From Dallia pectoralis (taxonomy: Eukaryota > Chordata > Actinopteri > Esociformes > Umbridae): 64,000 bases of DNA. The notes beneath the pieces are model-generated. The model did not search any database. It was given only the letters and a program-made list of their open reading frames with translations, and was not told the origin of the DNA. The position numbers were made by a program, and so were the translations under genes. Location: NCBI GenBank assembly GCA_029465975.1, contig CM055728.1:4113908-4177907 (forward strand). The letters are read 5' to 3'. Below are positions 54,109-64,000 of this stretch, in pieces. Position 1 is the stretch's first letter. Each line of letters starts with the position of its first letter.

Positions 54109-55860
54109 ATGTCAGAATTTAAGTTTAGATCATTGAAAGCACAATGGGCGATCAAGCATATTTTTTCAGATTCATCAAATCATTCAGCAGGTGTTGCTAA
54201 ATTACTTAATAGGTTTAAAGGTGATATTTTGGAGACTTTTCTTTTTTCAGAGGAGGGTAGATGGATCATAATTGTATTTAAATTGGACAACTCACATTTT
54301 ATTGCTTGCAATGTGTATGGACCCAATGGCATTGAACATGCTCAGATTATGTTTGATGGACTATCAGTAAAGTTGAAAGTGGTCCAGAACAAATATAAAG
54401 AGGCATTTTTGATTTTTGGAGGAGACCTAAATGATGCAGTTAAGGGACCGCTTGCAACCAAGAACATCTCAACAGCGTAATTTTAAGGCTTCTTCCTTTA
54501 TTTGTGATGAACTGTTGTTATCTGATTGTTGGCGATTCTTTAACCCAGACAGACTGGATTATACCTGGAGTAATGCTAATAGATCTCTCCAGTCTAGAAT
54601 TGACCTTTGGTTGATTTCCCCTGTTTGTTTACAATATGTTTCAGAGATCTCACATTGTTATGCCCCCTTTTCTGATCATAAGATGATAACCCTTAAAATG
54701 ACTGGCTCCAAAGAAAATAATAACAGTATTCGTTGCTATTGGAAATTGAACACTAAGTTATTGAAAGATGAGTTATTCAATAACAATGACATATAACCCT
54801 TCTTAATGTGGATTCCAAAATACTCTCTAAGGTTTACGCTAAACGTTTGAAACAAGGCCTTAAGGAAATAATAAATGAGACCCAGACTGGCTTCATGGCA
54901 GATCGACATATTAGTTCAAATATTAGGCTGATTTTAGATCTTATAGATTTTCTGATATTCTGAATATGTGAACTCTGAACTCTTATTGTATTTCTGGAGT
55001 TTTTATAAGGCATTTGATACAATAGAACATCAGTTTATTTTTCAGGCACTTCAGGTCTTTGGTTTTGGAGAGGGTTTTATTGTAGCAATGTATATAAAGA
55101 TATCAATAGTTCTGTAAGTCTTTACCAACACTTGTAAAAGATTTTCAGTAATAAGACAAGGGTGTCCGATTTCGCCATTTCTTTTTATGAAGGAATATCA
55201 ATATTTAATAAAGGAATAATATTTAATAAGGAACTAAGAATTACTCAATTGGCGGATGACACAGCCTTGTTTCTACAAGATAAATTTCAAATTGAGAAAG
55301 CGGTGAGTTTAATCACAACCTTTTCTCATGCATCGTGTCTTAAACTGAACTTATCCAAGTCTCAGATTTTTTTTTATATGATACTGAAGATACTTTTTTG
55401 TATGGAATCCCAGTAAAAAAATGATTAAATACCTTGGTACTTATATTTTCAATAACAATATAGATAGGCAGCAGCAACATTTCTCTCCAAAAATCAAAAA
55501 GACTAAAACAATCTTGAACATGTGGCTTCAAAGAGATATATCAATTTTAGGAAGGATACTTTTAACGAAAGCAGAAGCTATTTCTAGGTTTGTTTACCTT
55601 GCCCTTTCTCTCTGTGTACATGAATCCACATGTAAAGAAATTAACAATATGGTTTCTAACTTTGTATGGAAGAACAAACACCCTCACCTGAAAAGAGTCT
55701 GAAGGAGGTTTTGGGTTGCTGGACTTTGTGGATATGAATAATAAAAGATTAAGTGGCTGAAAAAATGTATGGAATCTCCAGAATCTTTATGGTTTTTTAT
55801 TCCTCATAACATTTTCAAGAGAATTGGGGGTCTACAATTTTTGTTAACATGTAATTACAA
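54109..55860 (+). pseudogene. L1-type ORF2 relic: endonuclease and reverse transcriptase
   Basis: Endonuclease part: IACNVYGPN, FLIFGGDLND (catalytic G-D-x-N), shift near 54440, RLDYTWSNANRSLQSRIDLW and SDHKMI (catalytic SDH). A deletion then joins to RT: SKILSKVYAKRLKQGLKEII, QTGFMADRHIS, stop, then RQGCPISPF and LADDTALFL (active site) near 55250, ending near 55860 in a C-terminal block. Stops and shifts throughout. Confidence 0.75.
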
Positions 55861-58800
55861 CTCCTCCCCGGGAATCATCACCTTAACGGGGTGGAGTGGT
55901 TTGTGTGCCCCTATGAACCTGAGGGCTGGGTTGTCTGGAGCTTCATGCTCCTGGTAGGGTTTCCCAAGGCAAAGTGGTCTCAGGCGAGGGGCCAGACTAA
56001 GAATGGTTCACCAAGACCCCATGAAAAATCGAGGGAAAAGGATCGAGACCCTGCCTGGAGGAAGCCCAGGGCCCCGTCTGGAGCCAGGCCCAGACGGCGG
56101 GCTAAGCGGCGTCTGGTGGCCGGGTTTGCCACGGAGCCCGGCCGGGCACAGCCCGAACGAGATACGTGGCATCTCTCTCCTCTCCATCCTGTGGGCCCAC
56201 CACTCACAGGAACAACCGCAGGGGTCGGGTGCGCTGTCATATGGGTGACAGTGAAGGTGGGGGTCTCGACGGATCAGACCCGGGCGGCAGAAGCTTGCTT
56301 TGGGGACGTGGAACGTCACCTCACTGGGGGAAGGAGCCAGAACTTGTGCGTGAGGTGGAGCGATACCAGTTGGATCTGGTGGGACTTACCTCTACGCACA
56401 ACCGTGGCTCTGGAACCTTACCCCTGGATAGGGGTTGGACTCTGTTCTTCTCTGGAGTTGCCCAGGGTGAGAGGCGGCGGGCTGGTGTGGGGATACTCAC
56501 GAGCCCACGTCTGAGCACGGCGGTGTTGGAGTTTACCCCGGTGGATGAGAGGTTTGCCTCCCTACGCCTAAAGGTGGTGGGGGGAAAACTCTGACTGTTG
56601 TTTGTGCTTATGCACCAAACAGCAGTTCGGAGTATTCAGCCTTCTTGGAGACCCTGAAGGGAGTCCTATATAGGGCTCCAGTAGGGGACTCCATCATTCT
56701 GCTGGGAGACTTCAACGCACATGTGGGCAACGATGGAGACACCTGGAGAGGCGTGATTGGGAGGAACGGCCTCCCTGATCTAAACCCGAGCGGTCGTTTG
56801 TTATTGGACTTCTGTGCTAGTCATGGATTGTCTATAACAAACACCATGTTCGAACATAAGGAGGCGCATAAGTGTACATGGTACCAGAGCACCCTAGGCC
56901 GAAGGTCAATGATCGATTTTGTGATCGTATCGGCTGATCTAAGGCCGCATGTTTTGGACACTCGGGTGAAGAGAGGGGCAGAGCTGTCAACTGATCACCA
57001 TCTGGTAGTGAGTTGGATCAGAGGGTGGGGAAAGACTTTGGACAGACCAGGTAAGCCCAAACGGGTGGTGCGGGTGAACTGGGAACGTCTGGAGGAGGCC
57101 CCTGTCCGAAAGATCTTCAACTCACACCTCCGGCGGAGCTTTTCAGGCATCCCTGTGGAGGTTGGGGGCATTGAACCTGAGTGGGCAATGTTCAAAGCTT
57201 CTATTGCTGAAGCTGCGGCGGTGAGCTGTGGTCTCAAGGTCCTAGGTGCCTCAAGGGGTGGTAACCCTAGAACACCGTGGTGGACCACGGTGGTCAGGGA
57301 AGCTGTCCGACTGAAGAAGGAGGCCTTCAGGGATATGCTAGCCCTGGGGACTCCGGAGGCAGTTGCAGGGTACCGACAGGCCCGAAGGGCTGCAGCCGCT
57401 GCCGTGTCAGAGGCAAAGCAGCGGGTGTGGGAGAAGTTTGGAGAAGCTATGGAGAAGGACTTTCGGTCGGCACCAAAATGCTTCTGGAAAACCGTTCGGC
57501 ACCTCAGAAGGGGAAAACGGGAACCATCCAAGCTGTGTACAGTAAGGATGGGACACTGTTGACCTCAACTGATGATGTGATCGGGCGCTGGAAAGAGCAT
57601 TTTGAGGAGCTCCTGAATCCGACCTACACGCCCTCTAGTACAGAGGCAGAGCTGGAGGCTGATGGAGGGTCATCGTCAGTTTCCCTGGGGGAAGTCGCTG
57701 AGGTAGTCAAACAACTCCACAGTGGCAAAGCCCCAGGGACTGATGAGATTCGTCCAGAAATGCTAAAAGCTTTGGGTGGGGAAGGGCTGTCTTGGTTGAC
57801 ACGCCTCTTCAACATTGCATGGAAGTCTGGGACAGTGCCAGAGGAGTGGCAGACCGGGGTGGTGGTTCCCCTCTTTAAAAAGGGGGACCAGAGAGTGTGT
57901 GCCAATTACAGAGGTATCACACTCCTCAGCCTCCCTGGTAAAGTGTACTCCAAAGTGCTGGAAAGGAGGGTTCGGCCAATAGTCGAACCTCAGATTGAAG
58001 AGGAACAATGCGGTTTTCGTCCTGGCCGGGGAACCACGGACCAGCTCTTTACTCTCGCAAGGATCCTGGAGGGGGCCTGGGAGTATGCCCATCCAGTCTA
58101 CATGTGTTTTGTGGATCTGGAGAAGGCGTATGACCGGGTACCCCGGGATCTTTGTGGGAGGTGCTGCGGGAGTATGGGGTGAGGGGGTCTCTTCTCAGGG
58201 CCATCCAATCTCTGTACGCTCAAAGCATGAGCTGTGTCCGTGTCCTCGGCAGTAAGTCGGATTCGTTCCCGGTGGGGGTTGGCCTCCGCCAGGGCTGCGC
58301 TTTGTCACCAATCCTGTTTGTAATATTCATGGACAGGATATCAAGGCGTAGTCATGGGGGAGGGGTTCCCGTTCGGTGGGCTGATGGTCACATCACTGCT
58401 TTTTGCGGATGATGTGGTCCTGATGGCCTCATCGGTCGGTGACCTTCAGCACTCACTGGATCGGTTCGCAGCCGAGTGTGAAGCGGCTGGGATGAGGGTT
58501 AGCACCTCTAAATCTGAGGCCATGACTCTCAGCAGGAAACCGGTGGAGTGCCTACTCCGGGTAGGGAATGAGTCCTTACTCCAAGTGAAGGAGTTCAAGT
58601 ACCTCGGGGTCCTGTTCGCGAGTGAGGGAACAATGGAGCGGGAGTTTGGTCGGAGGATCGGAGCAGCGGGGGCGGTGTTGCATTCGCTTCACCGCACCGT
58701 TGTGACGAAAAGAGAGCTGAGCCGAAAGGCAAAGCTCTCGATCTACCGGTCAATCTTTGTTCCTACCCTCACCTATGGTCATGAAAGCTGGGTCATGACC

Positions 58801-59215
58801 GAAAGAACGAGATCGCGGGTACAAGCGGCCGAAATGGGTTTTCTCAGAAAGGTGGCTGGCCTCTCCCTTAGGGATAGGGTGAGAAGCTCAGTCATCCGAG
58901 AGGAACTCGGAGTAGAGCCGCTGCTCCTTTGCATAGAAAGGAGCCAGTTGAGGTGGTTCGGGCATCTTGTAAGAATGCCACCTGGGCGCCTCCCTAGAGA
59001 GGTGTTCCAGGCACGTCCAGCTGGGAGGAGACCTCGGGGAAGACCCAGGACTAGGTGGAGAGATTATATCTCCACACTGGCCTGGGAACGCCTCGGGATT
59101 CCCCAGTCAGAGCTGGCTAATGTTGCCCGGGAAAGGGAAGTTTGGGGTCCCCTGCTAGAGCTGCTACCCCCGCGACCCGACCCCGGATAAGCGGTTGAAG
59201 ATGAGATGAGATGAG
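55861..59215 (+). mobile_element. full-length RTE-like LINE (Rex3-like?) with 12-base target duplication
   Basis: Duplication ATGTAATTACAA at 55849-55860 and 59216-59227. 3355 bases: GC-rich 5' leader, one ORF with APE endonuclease and RT, and a very short 3' end of GATGA units (gaagatgagatgagatgag). The compact plan and satellite-like tail suggest the RTE clade; Rex3 is the common fish member, assigned from memory. Truncated copies lie at 11700, 31265, 43690 and 47018. Confidence 0.88.
56230..59190 (+). pseudogene. RTE-like ORF: endonuclease and reverse transcriptase
   Basis: Single polyprotein that nicks target DNA and copies its RNA. Frames in order: to 56594 (QLDLVGLTSTHNRGSG; RRAGVGILTS), 56600-57530 (VCAYAPNSSSEYSAFLETL, ILLGDFNAHVGNDGD with catalytic Asp/Asn, STDHHLVVSW), 57530-58150 (WKEHFEELLNP; SGKAPGTDEIRPEMLKAL; NYRGITLLSLPGKVYSKVLE; EEQCGFRPGRGTTDQLF; VDLEKAYDRVP), 58150-58360 (VGLRQGCALSPILF), 58354-59190 (LLFADDVVLMAS active site; RSQLRWFGHLVRMPPGRLP; RGRPRTRWRDYIS) to the stop. 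Four frameshifts (near 56592, 57525, 58148, 58358) but few stops: recently inactivated. Confidence 0.9.
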
Positions 59216-59303
59216 ATGTAATTACAATATTAGTAAACTGTTTTATCAGCAAGCCCTTATGGCATGGAAATTATGCTTTGTTCATAACTTTTCACCACAC
59301 AAA

Positions 59304-59746
59304 TGTCACGAGTGAATGACGCCAGGCACAGGAACGGATAGCGTTCTCGATTACTTATTTATTCAAGACTGGAAAAGTCCAATGAACGCCGTAGAGTGTT
59401 TTAATACGCTGTATACTCAATAACAGCAAGATGCGTCGCAGTGCATAACGAATGAAATAATGACTCCTCACTCATAGAGTCATATAGTGTAGATCTCACA
59501 ACGAGACTCTTCAAAAGGGTACATGCACACGTAACACTTAACAATTCCACACAGAGACCAGACCACACACAGGGAACTTAAGTACTCTAATGAGAAGATG
59601 GACACCAGGTGTTGTGATGACGAGACTGAACAAGGTGTGCAGGGGGGTGGGGGCGGAGATTCAGTGATGACTAATAAGCCGGGCAACAGGACCGCCGAAC
59701 ACTGCCTGCAAGTGGAGCTGCCACATCCTCAGCTGGCGTTCTGACA
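59304..59746 (-). mobile_element. solo LTR inside the L1-like LINE
   Basis: 443 bases. Reverse complement starts TGTCAGAACGCC and ends CTCGTGACA. Same family as 45197-45647, sharing 'cctggtgtccat' and 'ttaagttccctgtgtg' blocks. Flanks acaaa / gcaaa agree at four of five bases, an approximate target duplication. It interrupts the LINE C-terminus (…FSPHK / IIW…). Confidence 0.82.
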
Positions 59747-60586
59747 GCAAAGCTATTATCTGGAACAACGAACATGTCACTATAAGAAACAAAAGTATTT
59801 TTATGGAAAGAGATATCATTTTTGTAATTCTCCTTTGTTATGAGAATTTTTTAAGAGTCAAAGTCTTTCCTGTTACATATAAGGAATACAAGTCTGTGAT
59901 TAGTGCTATACCTTCAGGTGTATGTCAGCTCATGAAATGTCATATGGTATTTCATGATGCACTTCGACTAAAACCCCAGCTTGTAATTAATGGTATTGAT
60001 ATATTTAGTTTTAAGTGCACCAATAAACATATAAGAGAACATTTTAATAGCAAAAAAGAATCACACCAAGAGGGGAAATCTTTTTGGAACAACTAACTGA
60101 TATAGAATGGAAAAAGGCTTGGCTCTGCCCCTTTAAATTTTGTATCTCTAACAATGTAAGAGAAGTGCATCTAAAAATGTTGCACAATATGTACCCGTCC
60201 AACATAATGGTGTCAAGTGTCATATAATGTGCACATGTAAATGTGACTATGGCTTTAAGGGCATTCTGTTACGTATGCAAGCAGCGTTACCGGGAATGAA
60301 TAATCAATGTCATGATCTTGACTGGTAAGTTTCATATCCACAAAGCTAAGTTTTCTAAGTCTTTAATTAAGTCTCTTGAATTGTTAAGAGAATAAGAAAA
60401 GTTTTTCTACTGTTCAATATTATGTTTAATTATTTTCAAATTGCTAGTAATAATCCAAGTGCTAGGATATTCTTTTTGTCACCACAATGTGTGTATGTGC
60501 ATTATTTTTATGGTTTGATGTATATTGTATGTGTAAATTCTGACAATGTTGTTGAATTAAAAAATAAAAAAAAATAAAAAAAAATG
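59747..60586 (+). pseudogene. L1-type ORF2 C-terminus and A-rich tail
   Basis: Continues the LINE after the solo LTR. Block 59803-60096 (FPVTYKEYKSVISAIPSGVC and following) matches the C-terminal region of L1/Tx1 ORF2 in tone and position; a Trp-rich block (EWKKAWLCPFKF-like) follows in another frame near 60105. The 3' end is 'gttgaattaaaaaataaaaa' and A-rich. Confidence 0.6.
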
Positions 60587-60683
60587 AATTAGGCACGTGT
60601 CCCTTCGACTAACGAAGATGAGCTGTAATATTATTGTATCGACCCTGGTTGTGGTGCCGCTACTCACTGCACCGAAATGGAAT

Positions 60684-60757
60684 ATCTCTGTGGGCTAGTG
60701 GGTAGTGCGCTTGGCCATGGAGCTGAAAGTCAGTGGTTTGATTCCCCCCTGGTGCTA
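60684..60757 (+). repeat. tRNA-like sequence (tRNA pseudogene or SINE head)
   Basis: Has an A-box-like TGGGCTAGTGGG (60691-60702) and a B-box-like GGTTTGATTCC (60735-60745) at tRNA spacing. Acceptor-stem pairing is poor, so it is not a functional tRNA; it may be the head of a SINE. Confidence 0.45.
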
Positions 60758-61388
60758 CATTATGCAAATAATATAGGTAACAATTTTTACATTTTTTATT
60801 TGTTTCATAAAACATGAACACAATTTCTGATATTTAACTATGTGCATTTAACAAATGCCAATGCTACTAGGGACAGCAACAATACCAGTCCTGCGGTGAA
60901 GCCTATTTTCTTGCAGGCCCTCTAAATGGTGATTCTTCTATTGTTGAGAATAGCTGGTTTTAAAAGATATACCTCACTTTGCAGCTGGCTAAATTAGTCT
61001 ACATTTAGTCTAGCCAGCTAGACCCATTTTAACTATACAGAAGCACCCCACAGAAATAAACATACTGTACTGAAAACAATTTGTCTAAGAAGTTTTTATT
61101 CGTAAACACAGCGATATACCGTTCAAGATTTTTGTGTACTTTGAACACCAGACATTGTGGTCGCTTTTTGCTCTCTCGCTCTCTCGCTTTCTACTGCTCT
61201 CTTCTTTTAACTTTCTTTTGCCTTTACTTCCAAGTTTCTAACAGTTTTATTGGCTGCCTTAACTTAGTTATTCTTACATTGCTTTATTTTAATTTTGAAT
61301 GTTTTTAATTGTATTTTTTAAATTTTAGATGTTTTAAGTCCTGACTTGGAAAAAGCAAACAAATTTGCGCTGCGGTCGTCCCTGTATT

Positions 61389-62621
61389 ATGGAGGAGTTA
61401 CGACAGGTGTTGGAGGAACGGATCAGCCGTCTGGAAGATTTAGTGACCCGAGCGCTCCTCCAGTCTGACTATGGGTCCTATCCAGAAAGTGAGTCTACAA
61501 ACACCATTTCTAACAGAGCGCAACAGGCAGACTTAAGGCTAGGGAGCCCAAAAGATTTCTCAAGGCTTGATAAAACGCAGACACAACTGATGATACAGGA
61601 AAGTGAACAATACATTGACTCTGTAGCAGCTACTTTAGGTGTTGAGGTACCAAATGTTAACGGACAGACACAGATTGTTATTCATGGTACTACATCAATT
61701 CTAGAGCACTCTGTCATGGACCTGGCTAACACGCTCCCCTGGACATGTCCTAACGCTACTGGATTAACCACAGAAGCCTCCAAACCAGACTTCCATAATG
61801 ACACATCTTGTCATGCTAGACCAAAGGCATCAACTCCAGCCGGGACCTGGTCTGACGTAGTACGCCGCACAGGGAAATCCAGCAAGAAATTAAACAAGAG
61901 AGCACCTATGCTCACCCCACCACCTGAACTCTTACTGCAAAACAGGCATGACCCACTGGCTCGGAACAAAATGGGTGTAGATGAACCTGGGGAAGCTAAG
62001 CACAACACTAACAGCATTAAAGCTAAAAACCAAATAAATAGCCCCAAAATCACTGCTAGGATGAATTCTAGAGGAAGCTCAGCTAAACTCAGATTTGACG
62101 AGCCCACATTTGATAAACTTGACACAACTATGATTGGGGACGATATAACCAAGCATATCAGAATGACAAAGACTGAAAACTTAACCGTGTCTGACACATC
62201 GGTGAGAGAGCTAACAGAAATGTTGCCAACTATTCTCTCTACACACCCAGGCAACATGAGTATTATCATCCACACTGGGTCTACTGACATTTTACATAGG
62301 AAAACTGGCTCTGAGACCCTGAAACAAGATTTCTCTCTGCTTCTGGAAAAAGTAAGCTACTCTCAAGCGCAAGGTGTTTTCATCTCAGGACCCATTCCAA
62401 CCTTGGGGAAAGGAATTGAATCTTTTAGCAGACTTCTTGGGCTGAATTCATGGCTGATGTCGACGTGTCTCAACTACGAGATAAAGTTAATTGACAATTT
62501 CAATCTTTTTTGGAACTGTAAAGACCGTTTTAGACTTGATGGGGTTCATCCTATGGGTACATCATGGGATGCCGGCTGCTTGGTGTCAACCTACGTACCG
62601 CTCTTGGAATGCCATCTCTAA
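61389..62621 (+). CDS. LINE ORF1 protein with coiled coil and SGNH-esterase-like domain
   Basis: About 410 residues, uninterrupted from ATG 61389 (frame open from 61365). N-terminal coiled coil (MEELRQVLEERISRLEDLV), a low-complexity polar middle, then an SGNH/GDSL-hydrolase-like domain: NMSIIIHTGSTDILHRKT, GVFISGPIPTLGKG, FSRLLGLNSWLM, FNLFWNCKDRFRLDGVHPMG (Asp-His pair). ORF1 of CR1/L2 LINEs is known to carry such an esterase domain. The usual G-T-N-D block reads G-S-T-D, so the oxyanion Asn is lost and esterase activity is doubtful. Start chosen at the ATG giving the coiled coil. Confidence 0.82.
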   Translation: MEELRQVLEERISRLEDLVTRALLQSDYGSYPESESTNTISNRAQQADLRLGSPKDFSRLDKTQTQLMIQESEQYIDSVAATLGVEVPNVNGQTQIVIHGTTSILEHSVMDLANTLPWTCPNATGLTTEASKPDFHNDTSCHARPKASTPAGTWSDVVRRTGKSSKKLNKRAPMLTPPPELLLQNRHDPLARNKMGVDEPGEAKHNTNSIKAKNQINSPKITARMNSRGSSAKLRFDEPTFDKLDTTMIGDDITKHIRMTKTENLTVSDTSVRELTEMLPTILSTHPGNMSIIIHTGSTDILHRKTGSETLKQDFSLLLEKVSYSQAQGVFISGPIPTLGKGIESFSRLLGLNSWLMSTCLNYEIKLIDNFNLFWNCKDRFRLDGVHPMGTSWDAGCLVSTYVPLLECHL

Positions 62622-62994
62622 ACAAGATAAGCATGAAGGACAGTGCGCATAGAGAGAGGATCCACACCCCTCACCTGACCTGCTAACCCAAATAACTCAC
62701 TGCTTCCAGAAGTTGTCCTTGTCCCGAGCTGTGGCGCAACGACCCACCTCTCCCACTTCACCACACTCACCCTCTGCCACCACACCCCTCATTCCCCCCT
62801 CTATCACACCACCCTCCCCTTCACCACCACCCAACCTATGCCCCACTCCTCCCCCCTGTTTTAAACAAATGCTTAGACAACTTCCACATCGTTCACAACC
62901 TTTTCCTTTATTTCCACAGAGCACACAATATACTCTGTGATGTGCTTCGGGTCCCTGCTGCTGTAAACGTAGACATCCTGAATGTCCACAGAAA

Positions 62995-64000
62995 ATGCTA
63001 GGAACCAGTATCTCAATTCCTGTGTTAATTAGAAAAAGAAGGAATGGATTGAAAGCCACTTATGAAGTAAACAAGTCAAATCTGTTATCTGTAACATGTC
63101 AATCTGCTAGTGCGAGGAACCCTACTATCTCTATCAAGATGGCTTTACTAAATATTAGATCGCTCGCCAACAAATCATTATTGGTAAATGACATTATAAT
63201 ATCCTACAACTTAGATTTTCTGTTTCTCATGGAAACCTGGTTAAATGAGGTCAGTAGCGCTACTGTGCTTAACGAGACAGCACCCACTAATTTTGGTTAT
63301 ATGAATACATGTCAAAATGCTGCTCTATTCAAAGATACATTCCAGTGCAAAGAAATTGCTCTTGGAAACTATACTACCTTTGAATACCTTTGTTTTACAT
63401 TGAAGGGTGCTCGCAAAATTTTGTTTTTAACCATTTACAGACCTCCGAGATTCTGCAACATTTATTGATGACTCTGCTAAACTACTCTCTGTTATATCTG
63501 TTGATTACAACTTCTTTATTGTAACAGGGGACTTTAACATCCACATAGATAATGATACTGACAAAAATGCCAAATTACTTTTTGCTCTACTTGACACCTT
63601 TGACCTCATTCAACATGTGAAAGAGCGTACTCACACCCGAGGTCTCACTCTTTCCTCTGTCATGGTTAAATACTTGGCCCTGTCTGATCATTTCTGTGTA
63701 TTTTTTGAAGCATTGATTACCCCGGATGTTCAAGTCAACTCAGTTTCTGTTAAAAAAGGTACATTAATGAGAGAACCAATGCTCAATTTATGGAGGCCAT
63801 AGCTGCTTCACCAACAATAAGTGCAGAGTCAGTTGACGAACTCCTGGATAATTTTAATGAAAAAATATTGAATGTCATGAATCGTGTTGCACCAGTAAGG
63901 GTAAAGAGAACTCAAAGAAAACAGAAACCTCCATGGAGAAGCACCATAATGGTTAACACCCTTAAAAGAGATAGAAAAATCTGAACGTAAGTGGAAAAAT
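62995..64000 (+). pseudogene. LINE ORF2, endonuclease domain (runs off window)
   Basis: Frame 62995-63468 has MALLNIRSLANKSLLVNDII, LDFLFLMETWLNE and ILFLTIYRPPRF. A shift near 63465 leads to FFIVTGDFNIHIDNDTDKNA (catalytic G-D-F-N), then HTRGLTLSSV and LSDHFCVFF (S-D-H) after further shifts, and MEAIAASPTISAESVDELLD near 63790. A deletion is probable near 63310 where a Gly-Gly-rich block is usual. RT lies beyond the window. A Pro/Ser/Thr-rich region (62713-62940) separates it from ORF1. Confidence 0.75.

Larger units (their letters stand above)
52819..60586 (+). mobile_element. L1/Tx1-like LINE, with two nested insertions
   Basis: Flanked by the 13-base duplication AATTAGGCACGTG (52806-52818 and 60587-60599); ends in an A-rich tail (60558-60586). 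After subtracting the RTE-like LINE and the solo LTR it is about 3.9 kb, shorter than full length because of an internal deletion near 54795. ORF1 and ORF2 relics follow the usual order. Confidence 0.85.
61150..64000 (+). mobile_element. L2/CR1-group LINE, ORF1 and start of ORF2
   Basis: Begins within a pyrimidine-rich leader (ctctcgctctctcgctttct near 61171) and runs off the window. Its two-ORF plan with an esterase-type ORF1 fits the CR1/L2/Rex1 group. Confidence 0.8.

Noticed and set aside
62697..63059. 120-codon minus-strand Gly/Glu-rich frame
   Set aside because: Antisense of the Pro/Ser/Thr-rich segment between LINE ORF1 and ORF2.

Overview
The window is nuclear DNA from a ray-finned fish, most likely a pike/salmonid-type teleost. 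It has split genes with GT-AG introns, Tc1/Sleeping-Beauty-like elements, fish LINEs and a dispersed repeat I know from salmonids. I ran no database search; species level is not claimed. Two host genes are present, both on + : the 3' two thirds of otud5 (OTU deubiquitinase, exons 54-18173) and a complete seven-exon Pim kinase, best read as pim2 (38447-41566). Order and orientation (OTUD5 then PIM2) match the mammalian locus.

Layout. 1-18.5 kb: otud5; its introns hold antisense LINE relics, a TTAA-flanked MITE, a large MITE and a dead Tc1-like transposon. 18.5-25.6 kb: relics of Gypsy pol, Tc1, and an I-type LINE with an RNase H domain. 25.9-37.24 kb: one L2-like LINE split by at least four later insertions: a non-autonomous LTR element (26795-30732), an internally deleted RTE-like LINE, a hAT-type MITE, and a 4.86 kb hAT transposon (32216-37071) whose four-exon transposase frame appears intact. 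38.4-42 kb: pim2. 43.7-52.8 kb: an RTE tail, a 0.4 kb minisatellite, a solo LTR, a THAP-domain DNA transposon (46203-48778) and a decayed ISL2EU-like PIF/Harbinger element (YqaJ nuclease plus THAP/DDE transposase). 52.8-60.6 kb: a decayed L1/Tx1-like LINE holding a full-length RTE-like LINE and a second solo LTR. 61.1-64 kb: an L2/CR1-group LINE with an esterase-type ORF1 and the start of ORF2, running off the window.

The most notable object is the LTR element. It has no gag or pol. Its single long frame, broken by one missing base, is built of tandem repeats whose units are multiples of three. Eleven bases just after the 5' LTR are an exact reverse complement of eleven bases inside the LTR that lie about 30 bases after a TATA-like box. 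This is the arrangement expected for Tf1/sushi-type self-primed reverse transcription, so the element is probably mobilised in trans by such a Gypsy element. Its LTRs differ at one position by eye, so insertion is recent. The hAT element is the other possibly active unit.

All exon junctions, target-site duplications and terminal repeats were read by eye.
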